A DNA stretch of 64,000 nt from Dyella sp. C11 (GTDB taxonomy: Bacteria; Pseudomonadota; Gammaproteobacteria; Xanthomonadales; Rhodanobacteraceae). Below, piece after piece: positions 41,595-50,909 of the stretch. Both the position numbers and the translations under genes were made by a program. Positions within the stretch are counted from its first letter, which is position 1, and each line of letters opens with the position of its first letter. Where the stretch lies: the NCBI RefSeq assembly GCF_003121485.1, contig NZ_QAVX01000009.1, positions 1-64,000 of the forward strand. The letters run 5' to 3'. The notes beneath the pieces were generated by a model. It was not told the origin of the DNA. It did no database searches and saw only the letters and a list, made by a program, of their open reading frames with translations.

Positions 41595-42521
41595 ATGAAC
41601 AGCGACGCTTTCTACCCTATTGGAACACCGGGGCAGCCCTGGGGCCCTGCTGAGCGCAGTGAATGGCTTGCGCGACAGGTCAAGCAGCGCAGCTATGCCG
41701 ATGACGTGACAAGCGTGGTGGATACCCTGCGCGACACGTTCGACGTGAGCGAATACGGCGCACTGGACTACGGAACGGAACATTTTCCGTTGCTTGTCGT
41801 GCGCAGCCGAAACTGGCGCGCTGATCTTCCCGTGATGGTGGTGACGGGCGGCGTACACGGCTACGAAACCAGTGGCGTGCGTGGCGCGCTTCAATTCCTG
41901 CAACACCACGGCAGCGAATACGCCGGCAAGGTGAATCTGCTGGTGGTGCCCTGCGTCAGCCCGTGGGCATACGAGCGCATCCATCGCTGGAACCCCGACG
42001 CACTCGATCCCAACCGCAACTTCCGCGAGGGCAGCCCTGCCGGTGAATCGGCGGCACTGGTGGCGCTGCTGGCGCCGCTGCGCGACAGCACCCTGATGCA
42101 CATCGACCTGCATGAAACCACCGATTCCGACGAGTCAGAATTCCGGCCCGCACTTGCTGCGCGCGATGGCAAGGACTACGCGCCGGATGTCGTTCCCGAT
42201 GGCTTCTATCTGGTGGATGACGCCGACCATCCGCAGCCCGCCTTTCAGCAGGCGGTGATCGATGCCGTGGCCAAGGTAACGCACATCGCCGAGCCGGATG
42301 CCAAGAGCGAGATCATCGGTGCGCCGCTGTTGTTGCCGGGTGTGATCAAATTCCCGGTGCGCCAGTGGAGCCTGTGTGCAGGCATCACCAACGCACGATA
42401 CGCCACCACCACCGAGGTCTATCCCGATAGCCCGCGCACCACGCCGCAGGAGTGCAACGATGCGCAAGTGGCGGCAATACGGGCTGCCATGGATTACGCA
42501 CTGGCGCATCGCAACGGCTGA
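41595..42521 (+). CDS. M14-like metallo-carboxypeptidase/aspartoacylase family protein
   Basis: A 308-residue cytoplasmic zinc hydrolase. Zinc ligands are in GGVHGYETSG (HxxE) and HIDLHETTD (second His), and the remaining family region is NPDALDPNRNF, which positions the substrate carboxylate. The pattern fits the succinylglutamate desuccinylase/aspartoacylase side of family M14 rather than digestive carboxypeptidases. It is divergent from the dioxygenase with 144 bp between the starts, so the two could share a promoter region and act on related amino-acid derivatives. Confidence 0.88.
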   Translation: MNSDAFYPIGTPGQPWGPAERSEWLARQVKQRSYADDVTSVVDTLRDTFDVSEYGALDYGTEHFPLLVVRSRNWRADLPVMVVTGGVHGYETSGVRGALQFLQHHGSEYAGKVNLLVVPCVSPWAYERIHRWNPDALDPNRNFREGSPAGESAALVALLAPLRDSTLMHIDLHETTDSDESEFRPALAARDGKDYAPDVVPDGFYLVDDADHPQPAFQQAVIDAVAKVTHIAEPDAKSEIIGAPLLLPGVIKFPVRQWSLCAGITNARYATTTEVYPDSPRTTPQECNDAQVAAIRAAMDYALAHRNG

Positions 42522-42563
42522 TACGCCGCGTGGCCGACGATTCGACGGCACCATCAGCTGGCC

Positions 42564-43394
42564 TTACTGGGGAAACAGGAACGTAGCGCCCAGGCGAACG
42601 CCCCAGCCGTGAGGGCTGTTATCGGTGGCGTGATCCCAATAGCGGGCACCCAGAAAGAACTGCACCGGCTGGCTGCCGAGCTTGACCAGCTTGGCAGCCA
42701 CCATGTTGATGGGCACCGACCACTGCGAATGCTTCCAGTCGTAGGTGGATTCGGTCTGCAAAGTGAAAGTCCACGCGGTGGGTGTGTTGTACGAAAAGAA
42801 CGGCTGCACGAAGGACGAACTCACCGCCGCGCGGTTGCTCTGCCCGCCCACCGACCAGATGTGGTTGAACAGCAGGCCGTACGTCCATGGCCCCTGCTGG
42901 CGCAGCACCACGAAGGTGGGACCCGCGCCCCATTTGCCCGCACCCAGCAAGCGATCCGTCGCGGTGGGCAGCAGCAACACCGGACCCACACCCCATATCC
43001 AACCGCCCGCCGTGGGAGCCTTGGGTGAAAAGAACAGGCTCTGGGTGACATCGCCCAAGCCCGTCTGACTGCCCAGCCCCGGCGCGATCTCGTGCTGGCT
43101 CACCACCGGAACGATGGTGCGCGAAATCATGTTCCAGTCGCTGCTGATCGATACCGGAATCACCGGCTGGAAATTCATGAGGTACTTGTCGCCATCCTGC
43201 GCCGGTCCGATGTTCTGGTCGTAGTTGAACTGGAACGGCACGCTGATGAGCGACGCGACCGGATTGGACAGCTTCTTGGCCAGATCCTGCGCGCCGCCGG
43301 CATCCTGGTTGCTGGCATCTTGCGCGTGGCAAAACTGGGTGGCGAGCAACAGGGTGAGCGCAGCGGCGAAGCGAAAGGCACATGGCTTGGGCAT
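42564..43394 (-). CDS. Outer-membrane transporter-like beta-barrel protein
   Basis: A 276-residue exported protein with signal peptide (ending near CHAQD) and a long run of amphipathic beta-strands, ending in an aromatic residue (LFPQ after a strand), typical of outer-membrane barrel proteins of the group often annotated as transporter or (wrongly) neuromedin U. Characteristic segments are SVPFQFNYDQNIGPAQDGDK and GVGPVLLLPTATD. It presumably inserts in the outer membrane; a transported substrate is unknown. ATG 43394 has GAGG at 6 nt. Confidence 0.8.
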   Translation of the reverse strand: MPKPCAFRFAAALTLLLATQFCHAQDASNQDAGGAQDLAKKLSNPVASLISVPFQFNYDQNIGPAQDGDKYLMNFQPVIPVSISSDWNMISRTIVPVVSQHEIAPGLGSQTGLGDVTQSLFFSPKAPTAGGWIWGVGPVLLLPTATDRLLGAGKWGAGPTFVVLRQQGPWTYGLLFNHIWSVGGQSNRAAVSSSFVQPFFSYNTPTAWTFTLQTESTYDWKHSQWSVPINMVAAKLVKLGSQPVQFFLGARYWDHATDNSPHGWGVRLGATFLFPQ

Positions 43395-43638
43395 GGACAA
43401 CCTCGAAGATGCAGATGCATCGCTACCGATGGGCCAGGCATGCCAACCAATCGCAAGCCCGCATACGTCAGGAGATTCAGGGCTGTGCCGAGCCGCCGCA
43501 ACGGCATAACTACGGGCGTAGCATGCGTAAAACTACGGAGATATCCCTTGGATTCCGGGTAGCGCTCCTGACCATCGGGGATTTCCTGGCGTTCAATCGA
43601 TGGCAATGTGGCCAGCCACGCAAACAGGAGAAACACGC

Positions 43639-44004
43639 ATGTCCGAAATCACGGCGACCACGTTTGTCCTTGCCGTCAACAGCCTGGCCACATCGGTGCG
43701 CTTTTACACCGAGCAGCTCGGCTTCGAAGAGACGCTACGCGAGGATGGCTGGTCGTTTCTCCAGCGCGGGGCATGTCATCTTCGGATCGGGGACTGCCCC
43801 GATGCCCAGCCCATGACCGCTTGCCAGGATCACTCGTGGTTTGCCTATCTGCATGTCCGCGATATCGGCGACCTGTTCCGCGAATACCTTTCCCGAAACG
43901 TGGAGATATGGCATCCGCTGGAAGACAAGCCGTGGGGCATGCGCGAGTTTGCCATCGTCACGCCCGACGGGCATCGCATCGTATTTGGTGAGCAGATCGT
44001 GTAA
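43639..44004 (+). CDS. VOC family protein (glyoxalase/bleomycin-resistance-like)
   Basis: A 121-residue member of the vicinal oxygen chelate fold. Typical beta-alpha-beta-beta-beta modules are seen: TFVLAVNSLATSVRFYTEQLGF, SFLQRGACHLRIGD, SWFAYLHVRDIGDL and REFAIVTPDGHRIVFGE. Candidate metal ligands are His and Glu residues in these strands. The short length and single domain fit bleomycin-binding or glyoxalase-like proteins; no specific substrate. RBS AGGAG precedes the ATG at 43639. Confidence 0.88.
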   Translation: MSEITATTFVLAVNSLATSVRFYTEQLGFEETLREDGWSFLQRGACHLRIGDCPDAQPMTACQDHSWFAYLHVRDIGDLFREYLSRNVEIWHPLEDKPWGMREFAIVTPDGHRIVFGEQIV

Positions 44005-44090
44005 CGAAACGTGCCTTGAAACAAACGCAAAGACGCGCTTCTTCCTCCACGCCATCAACAACGGGAAAGCCATCGTCCATCAGGGTGATG

Positions 44091-44120
44091 GCGTGCTGCA
44101 CGAACCGGACGGCAGCACGC
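44091..44120. terminator. Hairpin between convergent genes
   Basis: GCGTGCTGC and GCAGCACGC form a perfect 9-bp stem with a 12-nt loop between the VOC gene and a convergent outer-membrane gene. No clear T run. Confidence 0.4.
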
Positions 44121-44132
44121 CCATCGATTTCT

Positions 44133-44981
44133 TCAGAAGCGCAGCTTGAGCAGTAGCTGGAATCCCTTGAACTTGAAATCCACGTCACCGCGAAACTGGG
44201 AGCGGCTGACATCCGCATCGATCCGGTTGAATGAGTACTGCGTGATCACACCGAAGTGATCCCACGGATAAAACTCCGCACCCACGCGTCCGTTGTAAAG
44301 CGTGGCATCCACTTGATCAACGTTGGCCTTGAAAGCACCGGCATCTGCCACGATGCGTACCCAATCCGTCGCCTGGTAGCGATAGGAAACGCCGATCCAT
44401 GGATCAGGAAGATCACTGGATACGCGCGCCGTTCGCGTGGCGCTGGTGCTTACCTCGTTGTTGTTGGTGGCGGCAAAGGCATTGCCTGACAGCTTCAGGC
44501 TGAAGCGGTAGGCCTGTAGCCCCACGGAAACACCGAAAGCACCGCGGTCGCCAATCCATGCCCAGTACCGGTAACCGGCCGACGCCGCATCAAGCGAAAA
44601 ACGTGAGGAGAGCTGCGCGCCGACTGCCAGCTGATCTCCATTGAATTCCAGCGTGCGGTTGAGGTAACGCGAGCTGTCGTTGGAGTCGTGGTAGTAGGTG
44701 AACTCGACCTCATGCCGATCCCAAGGGCGCCAGGTCACGTCCAGATAGGGCAACGTGCGGGTGCCGCCCTGACCAAGGTCACGGGAAAAATCCAGCCGCG
44801 AACCGGAGTCTTTCACGGCGCCATCCGCGCGCATGTTGGCCGAGGTGTTGTTGGAGAAGCCACCCACGCTGACCGACAGATAGTCGAGCATCGGATGGTC
44901 GTCCGCGTGGACGTTTTGCACGAAAAGCACCAGCGCGGCGGCGCCAAAGGCCGCCATACGAGAACAGTGACTGCAACGCAT
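44133..44981 (-). CDS. Exported beta-barrel outer-membrane protein
   Basis: A 282-residue exported protein with an unusual signal peptide starting MRCSHCSRMAAFGAAALVLF and ending near VHADD. The rest is strand-rich and ends KFKGFQLLLKLRF with a terminal Phe, the outer-membrane barrel signature. Internal segments DVTWRPWDRHEVEFTYYHDS and GAEFYPWDHFGVITQYSF fit a 12-14 stranded barrel. ATG 44981 has GGGAGGGG upstream. Function unknown; an OmpW/DUF-type barrel is likely. Confidence 0.8.
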   Translation of the reverse strand: MRCSHCSRMAAFGAAALVLFVQNVHADDHPMLDYLSVSVGGFSNNTSANMRADGAVKDSGSRLDFSRDLGQGGTRTLPYLDVTWRPWDRHEVEFTYYHDSNDSSRYLNRTLEFNGDQLAVGAQLSSRFSLDAASAGYRYWAWIGDRGAFGVSVGLQAYRFSLKLSGNAFAATNNNEVSTSATRTARVSSDLPDPWIGVSYRYQATDWVRIVADAGAFKANVDQVDATLYNGRVGAEFYPWDHFGVITQYSFNRIDADVSRSQFRGDVDFKFKGFQLLLKLRF

Positions 44982-45245
44982 ATCCCCTCCCGTAAGGGTC
45001 GAGGTAGCAGTATCTTCCCCCGCGATGTCGTCGCTGGCTGCTGCCAGTGTGGACATCACCACATCACCAACCAGTCGTGTGCCGCCTCCGTGGCAGACCT
45101 CGACGTGCGCCAACTTCCGTTGACGCCGTGTTAGGCAATTTTCTGCCTGAGCATGCACGCCTGCCAGCGTATTTCTACGCAAACTAGCAGTGGTTGCGCA
45201 TCATTGCGCATCGGGTCGACGCCGACGATTGGTCGGCGGGCAGCG

Positions 45246-45638
45246 TCAGTGCGGATCGGCGACGGCAAGCTGGTAAGGTTCGATGCCGGAGCTTCGGAAA
45301 TCGGCAAGCGCTCGAGCCCCGTCGATCTTTTCCAAGGGCTCGACCCGCGCCACCGACAGCGGTGCTGCTTCCATGGTGGCCATATGCGGTTGGTTCCGAG
45401 GCGCAAAAAATGCTTCGCGAACCGTACGGCCTTCGCGCGCGATCACCATTGCAGCCGGTGTCGTATCGAGCATGGCGCCGTGCATGGCGAGATGCGACAC
45501 ATTTGGCGCGGCCGTATCCACGTACAACGGCCCCTCCATGGACTGCGAGCCCACCCAGGCCAAGGGTGCCACCATCACGAGCGATGCCATCAGCCAGTTC
45601 AGGCCTGAGCGGAGTTTCCCATCGTCGGAATGAGACAT
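45246..45638 (-). CDS. Hypothetical protein with one transmembrane segment
   Basis: A 130-residue protein starting at ATG 45638 with AAAGGAG 9 nt upstream. Residues about 14-32 (WLMASLVMVAPLAWVGS) form a single membrane helix or uncleaved signal anchor, so the C-terminal 95 residues would face the periplasm. That part includes LYVDTAAPNVSHLAMHGAML and a C-terminal SSGIEPYQLAVAD. No family recognised. It is 265 bp upstream of the OMP gene on the same strand. Confidence 0.65.
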   Translation of the reverse strand: MSHSDDGKLRSGLNWLMASLVMVAPLAWVGSQSMEGPLYVDTAAPNVSHLAMHGAMLDTTPAAMVIAREGRTVREAFFAPRNQPHMATMEAAPLSVARVEPLEKIDGARALADFRSSGIEPYQLAVADPH

Positions 45639-46030
45639 AGTTGTCGTCTCCTTTGATGCAACCGTGGATGCCGGACGTGCAACATCGGCCAAGCAACGCC
45701 CCGGTACGGGCCCCGGACGCGAACGCACGGGCGTGGACCATGAAAGCACGGCGTTACAGTCATTACGACGGTGGATCTACGCGGTTGGGATTGCGTAAAA
45801 ACACCTAAGGCCTTGAAAGATGCCTTCGCGTTGCGTGTTCTCCACGCAACATTCACAACTCGCTATGGCTTTCGTTACCTGATACTCCACGAAAGCTACG
45901 CTTCAGTGACCGCCGGTGATCCAGGCCGTGATGGCGCGATCGCTTCAACGGTGGGCAACCAGTCTCTTTCGGGCAAGCGACAGCCAGAACTGAGATAATG
46001 GTCGATTGCCCTCCCGCACGTGGCCTTTTT
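45639..46030. other. Divergent intergenic region without a gene
   Basis: About 390 bp between the hypothetical gene (45638) and the Hsp70-like gene (46031). It likely carries both promoters. I see no convincing ORF, repeat or riboswitch. Confidence 0.5.
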
Positions 46031-47419
46031 ATGCACATCGGCATCGACTTCGGCACCAGCTATTCGGCAGCCGCCGCCATCATCAATGGTGAGCTCACCC
46101 TGGTTCGCTTCGGCGAAGCGGAACAGTTCCGCACGGCGGTGTACTTCCCGGAACTGGTGCCCGATCCCAACGATTTCGAACTCACGCCCGAGCTGGAAGC
46201 CCAGCTGGAGACGCATATTCGCTCCGCCCGCACCGAGCTGCGTCGACAGGCCGCCGCCGGCAACACGGTGTCGCGTTCCGACGAGGAGCTTCGCCGTGAT
46301 GCGCTGCGCGTGGTTCGCCGCCAATGGATGGAAGAACAGGCGCGCGCCGCGACGGCGTCCGTAGCCAGCTTCCAGCATGCCTTGTTCGGCGAGGACGCGG
46401 TGGAGGGTTACCTGGAAAGCGGTGGCGGCAACCTCATCGAATCGCCGAAATCGATGTTCGGCTATCGACTGGACCCGCAGGTACGCAAGGTGATCGTGCA
46501 TATCGCCACGCATATCCTTGAACACATTCGCCTCACCGCAAGCCGCCAGTTCGGCGAAGCCGTGCGTGGTGCAGTGATCGGGCGACCGGTGGAGTTTCGC
46601 AGCTCCATGGGCGCCGCCGGTTCGGAACAGGCCATTGAGATCCTGCGCGAGGCCGCCGCGGCAGCCGGCTTCGATGAAGTGCGTTTTCTGGAAGAACCCG
46701 CGGCCGCCGCGATGCATTACCACAAGAGTCTCGCCGACCGTCAGCACGCGCTGATCGTCGACATCGGCGGTGGCACCACCGACGTCACGCACGCCGAACT
46801 CGGCGGCGAAGCATCGCCACTGATTGCGCGCAACTGGGGCTTGCCCAAGGGCGGTACCGATCTGGACGTGGGCGTGAGCCTGCACAATTTCATGCCACTG
46901 ATGGGCAAGGATGTCGTGCGCGTGCCGCAGCACCAGTTCGTGGAAGCCGCCAGCGTGCACAACCTGCCCAAGCAACGCGAATTCCGGAAGCAGAATTACC
47001 GACTGGTCGCCGCACCTTACGGTGCACGACTTCGCGCACTGCAGGAACTGGGCGCCACCACGCGTCTCAATCAGACGGCCGAGCGCACCAAGATCATGCT
47101 GAGCAGCAACGACAACCATCGCGCCGTGCTGGATTTCATCGAGCCGGGCCTGGCCGTCGACGCGACGCACGAGGATTTGAATGCGGCCATCGAACCATTC
47201 CTGACGCAGCTGGAGCGCACGCTTACCACCGTGCGCGACGACATCGCCGCCCTGCCCGCCAGCGTTTTCCTCACGGGCGGCACGTCGCGCTCACCGCAGG
47301 TGAAGGCACGCGTGCACGCGTGCTTCCCCGAGATTCCGTTGGTGCATGGCGATCCGTCGCTGGGCGTGGTGTCGGGGTTGGCGGTGGCGGCCAGCGAGGT
47401 TAGCCTTTTGTCGCTTTGA
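46031..47419 (+). CDS. yegD: Hsp70 family molecular chaperone (YegD-like)
   Basis: A 462-residue actin-like ATPase of the Hsp70 superfamily. Phosphate-1 motif is IGIDFGTSYSAAA; phosphate-2 DIGGGTTDVTHAEL; adenosine motif FLTGGTSRSPQVKA. It contains the nucleotide-binding domain and a shortened helical tail but no typical DnaK substrate-binding beta-sandwich, matching YegD. Its role is unknown in general. ATG 46031 (MHIGIDFGTSY) is preferred over the upstream ATG 45998 because the ATPase fold begins there. Confidence 0.93.
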   Translation: MHIGIDFGTSYSAAAAIINGELTLVRFGEAEQFRTAVYFPELVPDPNDFELTPELEAQLETHIRSARTELRRQAAAGNTVSRSDEELRRDALRVVRRQWMEEQARAATASVASFQHALFGEDAVEGYLESGGGNLIESPKSMFGYRLDPQVRKVIVHIATHILEHIRLTASRQFGEAVRGAVIGRPVEFRSSMGAAGSEQAIEILREAAAAAGFDEVRFLEEPAAAAMHYHKSLADRQHALIVDIGGGTTDVTHAELGGEASPLIARNWGLPKGGTDLDVGVSLHNFMPLMGKDVVRVPQHQFVEAASVHNLPKQREFRKQNYRLVAAPYGARLRALQELGATTRLNQTAERTKIMLSSNDNHRAVLDFIEPGLAVDATHEDLNAAIEPFLTQLERTLTTVRDDIAALPASVFLTGGTSRSPQVKARVHACFPEIPLVHGDPSLGVVSGLAVAASEVSLLSL

Positions 47420-47482
47420 AACCGGATGGTCTTGCCAGGATGCGCCTCGCGAACGTATGACCACACGTCTTGGCTAACGGCA

Positions 47483-47863
47483 TCAAAGGTTGAGCGTGAT
47501 GTCCACGCCTTGAGCCTTGATAGCCTCAAAGGTGGGGCGGGCCTTTGCACTCGCCGTTATCTCCAGCTGGCTATTTGATCGCCATGCGAGCCGCAGGTTC
47601 TTCATTTCATCCAGAGTGGCCTCGTTGTCGTCCAGCACGACAATGTCCACCACGCTCCGAACGTTAGCCGTCTTTAGCGATACCGTCGTGAGGGCATAGC
47701 TGTTGCCTGGACCTCCCCACACATCGATTTTCGCGAAGGCTACGTGGCTCCCATCCGGGGAAGGCTCTTGCACGGTCCACACCGTTTTTGGGTTATCGCT
47801 GCAACAAGCCAGCATGGTGGATGCCAGGATCAGCGATACCGTGGTCCTTTTTGTTCCCCGCAT
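47483..47863 (-). CDS. Small lipoprotein-like hypothetical protein
   Basis: A 126-residue protein; the signal ends in a lipobox-like LACCSDN with a Cys near residue 20, so it is predicted to be a lipoprotein. GGGAGGAA 7 nt upstream fixes ATG 47863. The mature part is beta-rich, with GGPGNSYALTTVSLKTANVR near the middle, and ends in ITLNL. No family recognised. It is convergent with the Hsp70-like gene. Confidence 0.75.
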   Translation of the reverse strand: MRGTKRTTVSLILASTMLACCSDNPKTVWTVQEPSPDGSHVAFAKIDVWGGPGNSYALTTVSLKTANVRSVVDIVVLDDNEATLDEMKNLRLAWRSNSQLEITASAKARPTFEAIKAQGVDITLNL

Positions 47864-47965
47864 ATGACATTCCTCCCTGAACCTCATTCATAGCCGATCT
47901 CAATGGTGGCTAAGTGGCGGCTTGAGGCAAAGCTTGTCGCAAAGAATGGGAATCCTTACCGTAGT

Positions 47966-49273
47966 TCAGCCGATCACGCGCACACCGAATGCCTGCAGCA
48001 CCAGCGCAACGTTGAGCGCCAACACCACGGCCATGGCAATGAACGCCACCACCTGCAGCTGCGCACGATTGCGGAACACGCCCATGATGTCGCGTCTTCC
48101 GGTGAGCCAAAGCAGCGCAAGCATCGGGAACGGTAGCGTGAGACTCAAGGCAATCTGACTGGCGACGAGTGCCCTGGTCGGGCTGACGCCCATGCCCACC
48201 ACGACGAAGCTGGGCAGCATGGTGATGCTGCGCCGGACCCAAAGCGGAATGTGGAACTTCGCAAAGCCCTGGGTGATGACTTGCCCCGCCATGGTGCCCA
48301 CCACGGAGCTCGATAGCCCGGCCGCAATGAGTGCGAGCAGGAACAGGCCTGCCGCCCCGGCACCCAACAACGGCCCCAAAGCCTCGTAGGCTTCGCGAAT
48401 ATCGTCGACGTCGGTGTGATTGGCGTGAAACGCCGCCGCGAATACCGCCACCATGGCGACATTCACCAGGCCGGCAAGCGCCAGCGTGATGGCTACTTCG
48501 CGGTTGGAAAAGCGCAGCAGGGTCCGGCGCTGCATGTCACTGCGCACCGGCGTGCGCGACTGCGTCAGGCCCGAGTGCAGGTAGAGCGCGTGCGGCATGA
48601 CAGTGGCGCCCACCAGCCCCACCGCCAGGTTCAATGCGCCGCTGTCAGGCAATTCGTGCGACACCAGCCCACGAACCACACCGTGCCATTGCACGTGCGA
48701 CACCAGCAGCTCGGCGAGAAATACAAGGCCAATGGTGCCCACCAACACACCTATGGCAATTTCCATGGGACGAAAACCGCGTCGCTCCAGCATCAACATC
48801 GCGTACGTCGCGATGGCAGCGATGGCCAGGCTCGGCATCAACGGCAGGTGGCAAAGCAGCGATACACCCAATGCACCACCGAGCAATTCGGCCAGATCCG
48901 TTGCCATGGCGGCCACTTCGCTCGATGCCCACATCAGCATCACCAGCGCCGTCGGCAGGTGATCGCGCGACAGCTCGGCAAGGTTGCGCCCGGTAACAAT
49001 GCCCAGCTTCGCCGAAAGCATCTGGAACAACACCGCGACGGCACTGGCCAGCGCCACCACCCATAAAAGGCTGTAGCCGTACTGCGCTCCGGCCTGGATA
49101 TTGGTGACCAGATTGCCCGGGTCCAGATAGGCCACGGACACGACCACACTCGGACCCAGCAACGCCAGCGCCGCGCGCCAACTGCGCCCTTGCAACGGCG
49201 CACCCTGTGCCGGGCTCGCCTCGGCATTCCCGGCAACAAGCGGCAGCGACGGTTGGAGGACAAAGGCGTTCAT
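47966..49273 (-). CDS. mntH: NRAMP-type divalent metal ion transporter
   Basis: A 435-residue (or longer from ATG 49294) inner-membrane proton-coupled transporter of Mn2+/Fe2+. The metal-binding signature in TM1 is YLDPGNLVTNIQAGA (DPGN), and the TM6 motif is MPHALYLHS. About eleven hydrophobic helices follow the family plan. It is divergent from the exported DUF2252 gene. No MntR- or Fur-type box was seen upstream. ATG 49273 and 49294 both lack a strong RBS. Confidence 0.93.
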   Translation of the reverse strand: MNAFVLQPSLPLVAGNAEASPAQGAPLQGRSWRAALALLGPSVVVSVAYLDPGNLVTNIQAGAQYGYSLLWVVALASAVAVLFQMLSAKLGIVTGRNLAELSRDHLPTALVMLMWASSEVAAMATDLAELLGGALGVSLLCHLPLMPSLAIAAIATYAMLMLERRGFRPMEIAIGVLVGTIGLVFLAELLVSHVQWHGVVRGLVSHELPDSGALNLAVGLVGATVMPHALYLHSGLTQSRTPVRSDMQRRTLLRFSNREVAITLALAGLVNVAMVAVFAAAFHANHTDVDDIREAYEALGPLLGAGAAGLFLLALIAAGLSSSVVGTMAGQVITQGFAKFHIPLWVRRSITMLPSFVVVGMGVSPTRALVASQIALSLTLPFPMLALLWLTGRRDIMGVFRNRAQLQVVAFIAMAVVLALNVALVLQAFGVRVIG

Positions 49274-49528
49274 GCGCGCAAGGATGGCAGCCATGTGTTG
49301 GACGGGATCGTCTTGAAATCTACTGCCGCGCTGCACGCCCGTGAATTTGATTGATTGGATGGCGCCGATAAGAAGCGCCTATCGCTCGCGGCGAACGCCA
49401 CGGTTGCCGCAAGGTCTTGCCGCCGTATCGCCGTCACGCCGCTGTCACTGCGCATTGCTTGAATCCTGCCAGCTTCTGGCTGGCGCGGGTGGTCCGCGCC
49501 CTTTTCCACGCATCCGGGGAACAACCTA

Positions 49529-50890
49529 ATGAAGAAGGCCTTGTTGGCGCTGGCGACTGCCGGCCTGCTGCTCACGTCTGCTGCGCAGGCGGCTACGTCG
49601 CGCACGAGCTGGGTGGTCTCGCAGATCTACAACTACAACCATCCGCTGGCCGCGACGGACAGCACCGATCTCGCCACCAAGATGTCCACGATGGCAGCCA
49701 GCGCGTTCAACTTCTATCGCGGCACCGACCACATCTTCTATCAGGACATGACCACCCTGCCCGCGTCGGCCTATACGACGTCGCAGACGGGCTTCACCTG
49801 GATCGGCGGCGATGCGCACATCGGCAACTTCGGCGCATGGCAGGACAGCAGCGGCAACAATGTGTTCTCTGTCGACGATTTCGACGAAGGTTACCTGGGC
49901 CAATACGTATGGGACCTGCGCCGCCTAGCCACCAGCATGGTGCTGGCCGGCCGCGCCAATGGCATCGCCGACAGCGACATCACCACCGCGATCAACACGA
50001 TGGTGTCGGCGTACATGAGCGAAATGAACGACTTCAAGGGCAGCAGCGACGAGCTGAGCTTCCAGCTGAAGAACGGCAACACATCCGGCGTGGTGCAAGA
50101 CACCATCAGCGACTCGAAAGGCGATTCGCGTTCCAGCCTGCTGAGCAAATACACGCAGGTAAGCGCCAGCACGCGCACGTTCCAGACCGTGGCCGGCTCG
50201 CTCGCCACGGTCAACAGCACCACCTACAACGCCATCGTCGCTGCGATGAACAGCTACATCAGCAGCATTTCCTCGTCCAAGCGTTATGCGGCCAGCTACT
50301 ACCAGGTGAAGGATATTCGCCAGAAGCTTGGCTCCGGCGTCGGCAGCCTTGGCAAGCTGCGCTACTACGTGTTGATCGAAGGCCCGTCCACGTCGACGTC
50401 GGACGACGTGATCCTGGAATTGAAGCAAGAGCTGCCCAGCGTGGTGACGGAAGCGGACAACGGCCAACTGCCCGCCACCGACTACAGCAATAACGAAGGC
50501 AACCGCGTGGCGATGACGGCCAAGGCACAAACGCTCAACGCCGACGTGTTGATCGGCTACGCCACCATCAACAACATGGCGTTCTACTTCCACGAAAAAT
50601 CGCCGTTCGAAGAAGACTTCGATTACACCCAACTCACCAGCGCCGGCAAACTCAACACCGCCGCCACCTACCTCGGACAGGCACTCGCCTCTGCGCACGC
50701 GATTTCCGACCAGGACTACAACAGCACCATCGTGCCGTACAGCATCGACAAGCAAATCACCGATGCGGTAAGCAGCACGAGTGGCCTGCAGTCCGAGATT
50801 TCCACGTTCGCTTTCAACTATGCAACGCAGGTGAACCTGGATTGGCAGTCGTTCGTGAGCGCGTATAACGCGGGCACAGCGTTGTACTAA
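49529..50890 (+). CDS. Exported DUF2252 family protein
   Basis: A 453-residue member of DUF2252 (kinase-like/phosphotransferase-related fold). The diagnostic segments are GGDAHIGNFGAW, SVDDFDEGYLGQYVWDLRRL and the Ser-rich middle. Uniquely here the protein begins with a typical signal peptide (MKKALLALATAGLLLTSAAQA), so it is predicted to be periplasmic, whereas most DUF2252 proteins I know of are cytoplasmic. RBS GGGGAAC before ATG. Substrate unknown. Confidence 0.9.
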   Translation: MKKALLALATAGLLLTSAAQAATSRTSWVVSQIYNYNHPLAATDSTDLATKMSTMAASAFNFYRGTDHIFYQDMTTLPASAYTTSQTGFTWIGGDAHIGNFGAWQDSSGNNVFSVDDFDEGYLGQYVWDLRRLATSMVLAGRANGIADSDITTAINTMVSAYMSEMNDFKGSSDELSFQLKNGNTSGVVQDTISDSKGDSRSSLLSKYTQVSASTRTFQTVAGSLATVNSTTYNAIVAAMNSYISSISSSKRYAASYYQVKDIRQKLGSGVGSLGKLRYYVLIEGPSTSTSDDVILELKQELPSVVTEADNGQLPATDYSNNEGNRVAMTAKAQTLNADVLIGYATINNMAFYFHEKSPFEEDFDYTQLTSAGKLNTAATYLGQALASAHAISDQDYNSTIVPYSIDKQITDAVSSTSGLQSEISTFAFNYATQVNLDWQSFVSAYNAGTALY

Positions 50891-50909
50891 GCCGCGCATG
50901 CACCTAACT

